Assembly: GCA_003343805.1 (NCBI GenBank)
Contig: QAKM01000057.1
Coordinates: 42,365 to 47,718 of the forward strand
From: Bacillota bacterium
GTDB lineage: Bacteria > Bacillota > Clostridia > Christensenellales > Borkfalkiaceae
DNA length: 5,354 bases
Reading direction: 5' to 3'
Positions 4,614 through 5,354 of the stretch are shown in pieces; within the stretch, counting starts at the first letter, position 1; each line of letters opens with the position of its first letter. The notes beneath the pieces were generated by a model that saw nothing but the letters and a program-made list of their open reading frames with translations, did not search any database and was not told the origin of the DNA. The position numbers and the translations under genes are program-made.

Positions 4614-5354
4614 TTACTTCGTCATGCCTTCCTGCACGGCGACCGCGACGGCGACCGTCGCACCGACCATGGGGTTGTTGCCCATGCCGATGAGGCCCAT
4701 CATCTCGACGTGCGCGGGCACGGAGGAGGAACCTGCGAACTGTGCATCCGAGTGCATCCTGCCCATCGTATCCGTCATGCCGTACGAGGAAGGGCCGGCT
4801 GCCATGTTGTCGGGGTGGAGCGTTCTGCCCGTGCCGCCGCCCGATGCCACGGAGAAGTACTTGACGCCGTTCTCGACGCACCACTTCTTGTAGGTGCCGG
4901 CAACGGGGTGCTGGAATCTCGTGGGGTTGGTGGAGTTACCCGTGATGGAGACGCCCACCTTCTCGAGCTTCATGACGGCAACGCCTTCGGGAACGTTGTC
5001 CACGCCGTAGCACTTGACCTTGGCGCGGGGGCCGTCCGAATAGGGGACTTCCTTGACGACTTTGACCGTCTCGGTATTGTTGTCAAATTCCGTCTCGACG
5101 TAGGTGAAGCCGTTGATGCGGGAGATGATGAACGCCGCGTCCTTGCCGAGGCCGTTCAGGATGACGCGGAGGGGCTTCTGACGCACCTTGTTCGCGTTCA
5201 TGGCGATGGAGATGGCGCCCTCTGCCGCAGCGAAGGACTCGTGACCTGCAAGGAAGCAGAAGCAGTCCGTCTCCTCGGAAAGGAGCATCTTGCCGAGGTT
5301 CCCGTGGCCGAGGCCGACCTTGCGGTTTTCGGCGACGGAGCCGGGGATGCAGAA
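4614..5354 (-). CDS. GGGtGRT family protein, function unknown (N-terminus beyond right edge)
   Basis: The frame is open from the right edge to a TAA at 4614-4616, giving 246 visible residues; internal ATGs such as 5286-5288 are not taken as starts because family-like sequence (FCIPGSVAENRKVGLGHGN) continues upstream. The defining motif ASGGGTGRTLHPDNMAAGP is present (GGGTGRT coded at 4821-4841). It is followed by SSYGMTDTMGRMHSDAQF and a Gly/Met/Val-rich C-terminus (GLIGMGNNPMVGATVAVAVA). This matches Pfam GGGtGRT (PF14057, cited from memory). Family members are, as I recall, about 330 residues, so roughly a quarter is missing. Cysteines occur at FCIPG, TDCFC, VKCYG and KKWCVE. I see no signal peptide or clear membrane span in the visible part. 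No function is established that I know of; I recall a NifU-like iron-sulphur scaffold gene beside it in some clostridia, which cannot be tested here. Confidence 0.88.
   Translation of the reverse strand, partial: FCIPGSVAENRKVGLGHGNLGKMLLSEETDCFCFLAGHESFAAAEGAISIAMNANKVRQKPLRVILNGLGKDAAFIISRINGFTYVETEFDNNTETVKVVKEVPYSDGPRAKVKCYGVDNVPEGVAVMKLEKVGVSITGNSTNPTRFQHPVAGTYKKWCVENGVKYFSVASGGGTGRTLHPDNMAAGPSSYGMTDTMGRMHSDAQFAGSSSVPAHVEMMGLIGMGNNPMVGATVAVAVAVQEGMTK

Overview
The window looks like a piece of a GC-rich, low-AT-codon Firmicute chromosome, most probably an anaerobic clostridial or other gut lineage. The reasons are an Obg with a Firmicute-type C-terminal OCT domain followed directly by yhbY, a Y-family polymerase of the Gram-positive UvrX/UmuC-like type paired with a YolD-like gene, and a GGGtGRT-family protein, which I know mainly from anaerobic clostridia. 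This assignment is inference from gene content; no rRNA or taxonomic marker was compared.

Layout, left to right. (1) Positions 1-641 hold the 3' end of a plus-strand gene for a probable secreted or surface beta-rich protein, followed by a strong intrinsic terminator (731-770). (2) Positions 771-1037 have no gene; 926-1017 forms an elaborate set of nested inverted repeats resembling a small structured intergenic repeat element. (3) A housekeeping unit, obgE (1073-2350) and yhbY (2381-2671), both ribosome-assembly factors, is driven by a good sigma-A-type promoter whose predicted start falls on or next to the obgE ATG. It ends at a perfect 17-bp GC-rich hairpin (2722-2760). (4) A DNA-damage-type unit follows: a consensus promoter (2809-2837), a palindromic operator with LexA-box character over the predicted start (2845-2861), a translesion Y-family polymerase (2935-4200) and an overlapping YolD-like gene (4193-4561). 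(5) A bidirectional terminator (4561-4596) separates this unit from a convergent minus-strand gene for a GGGtGRT-family protein of unknown function (4614 to the right edge, N-terminus missing).

The genes form separate transcription units. ObgE and YhbY probably act together in large-subunit ribosome maturation. The polymerase and YolD-like protein are a conserved translesion-synthesis pair, here plausibly SOS-controlled and translationally coupled. I see no previously undescribed multi-gene system. The points most worth checking are the apparently leaderless obgE, the multi-hairpin element just upstream of it, the palindromic operator of the polymerase unit, and the GGGtGRT protein.
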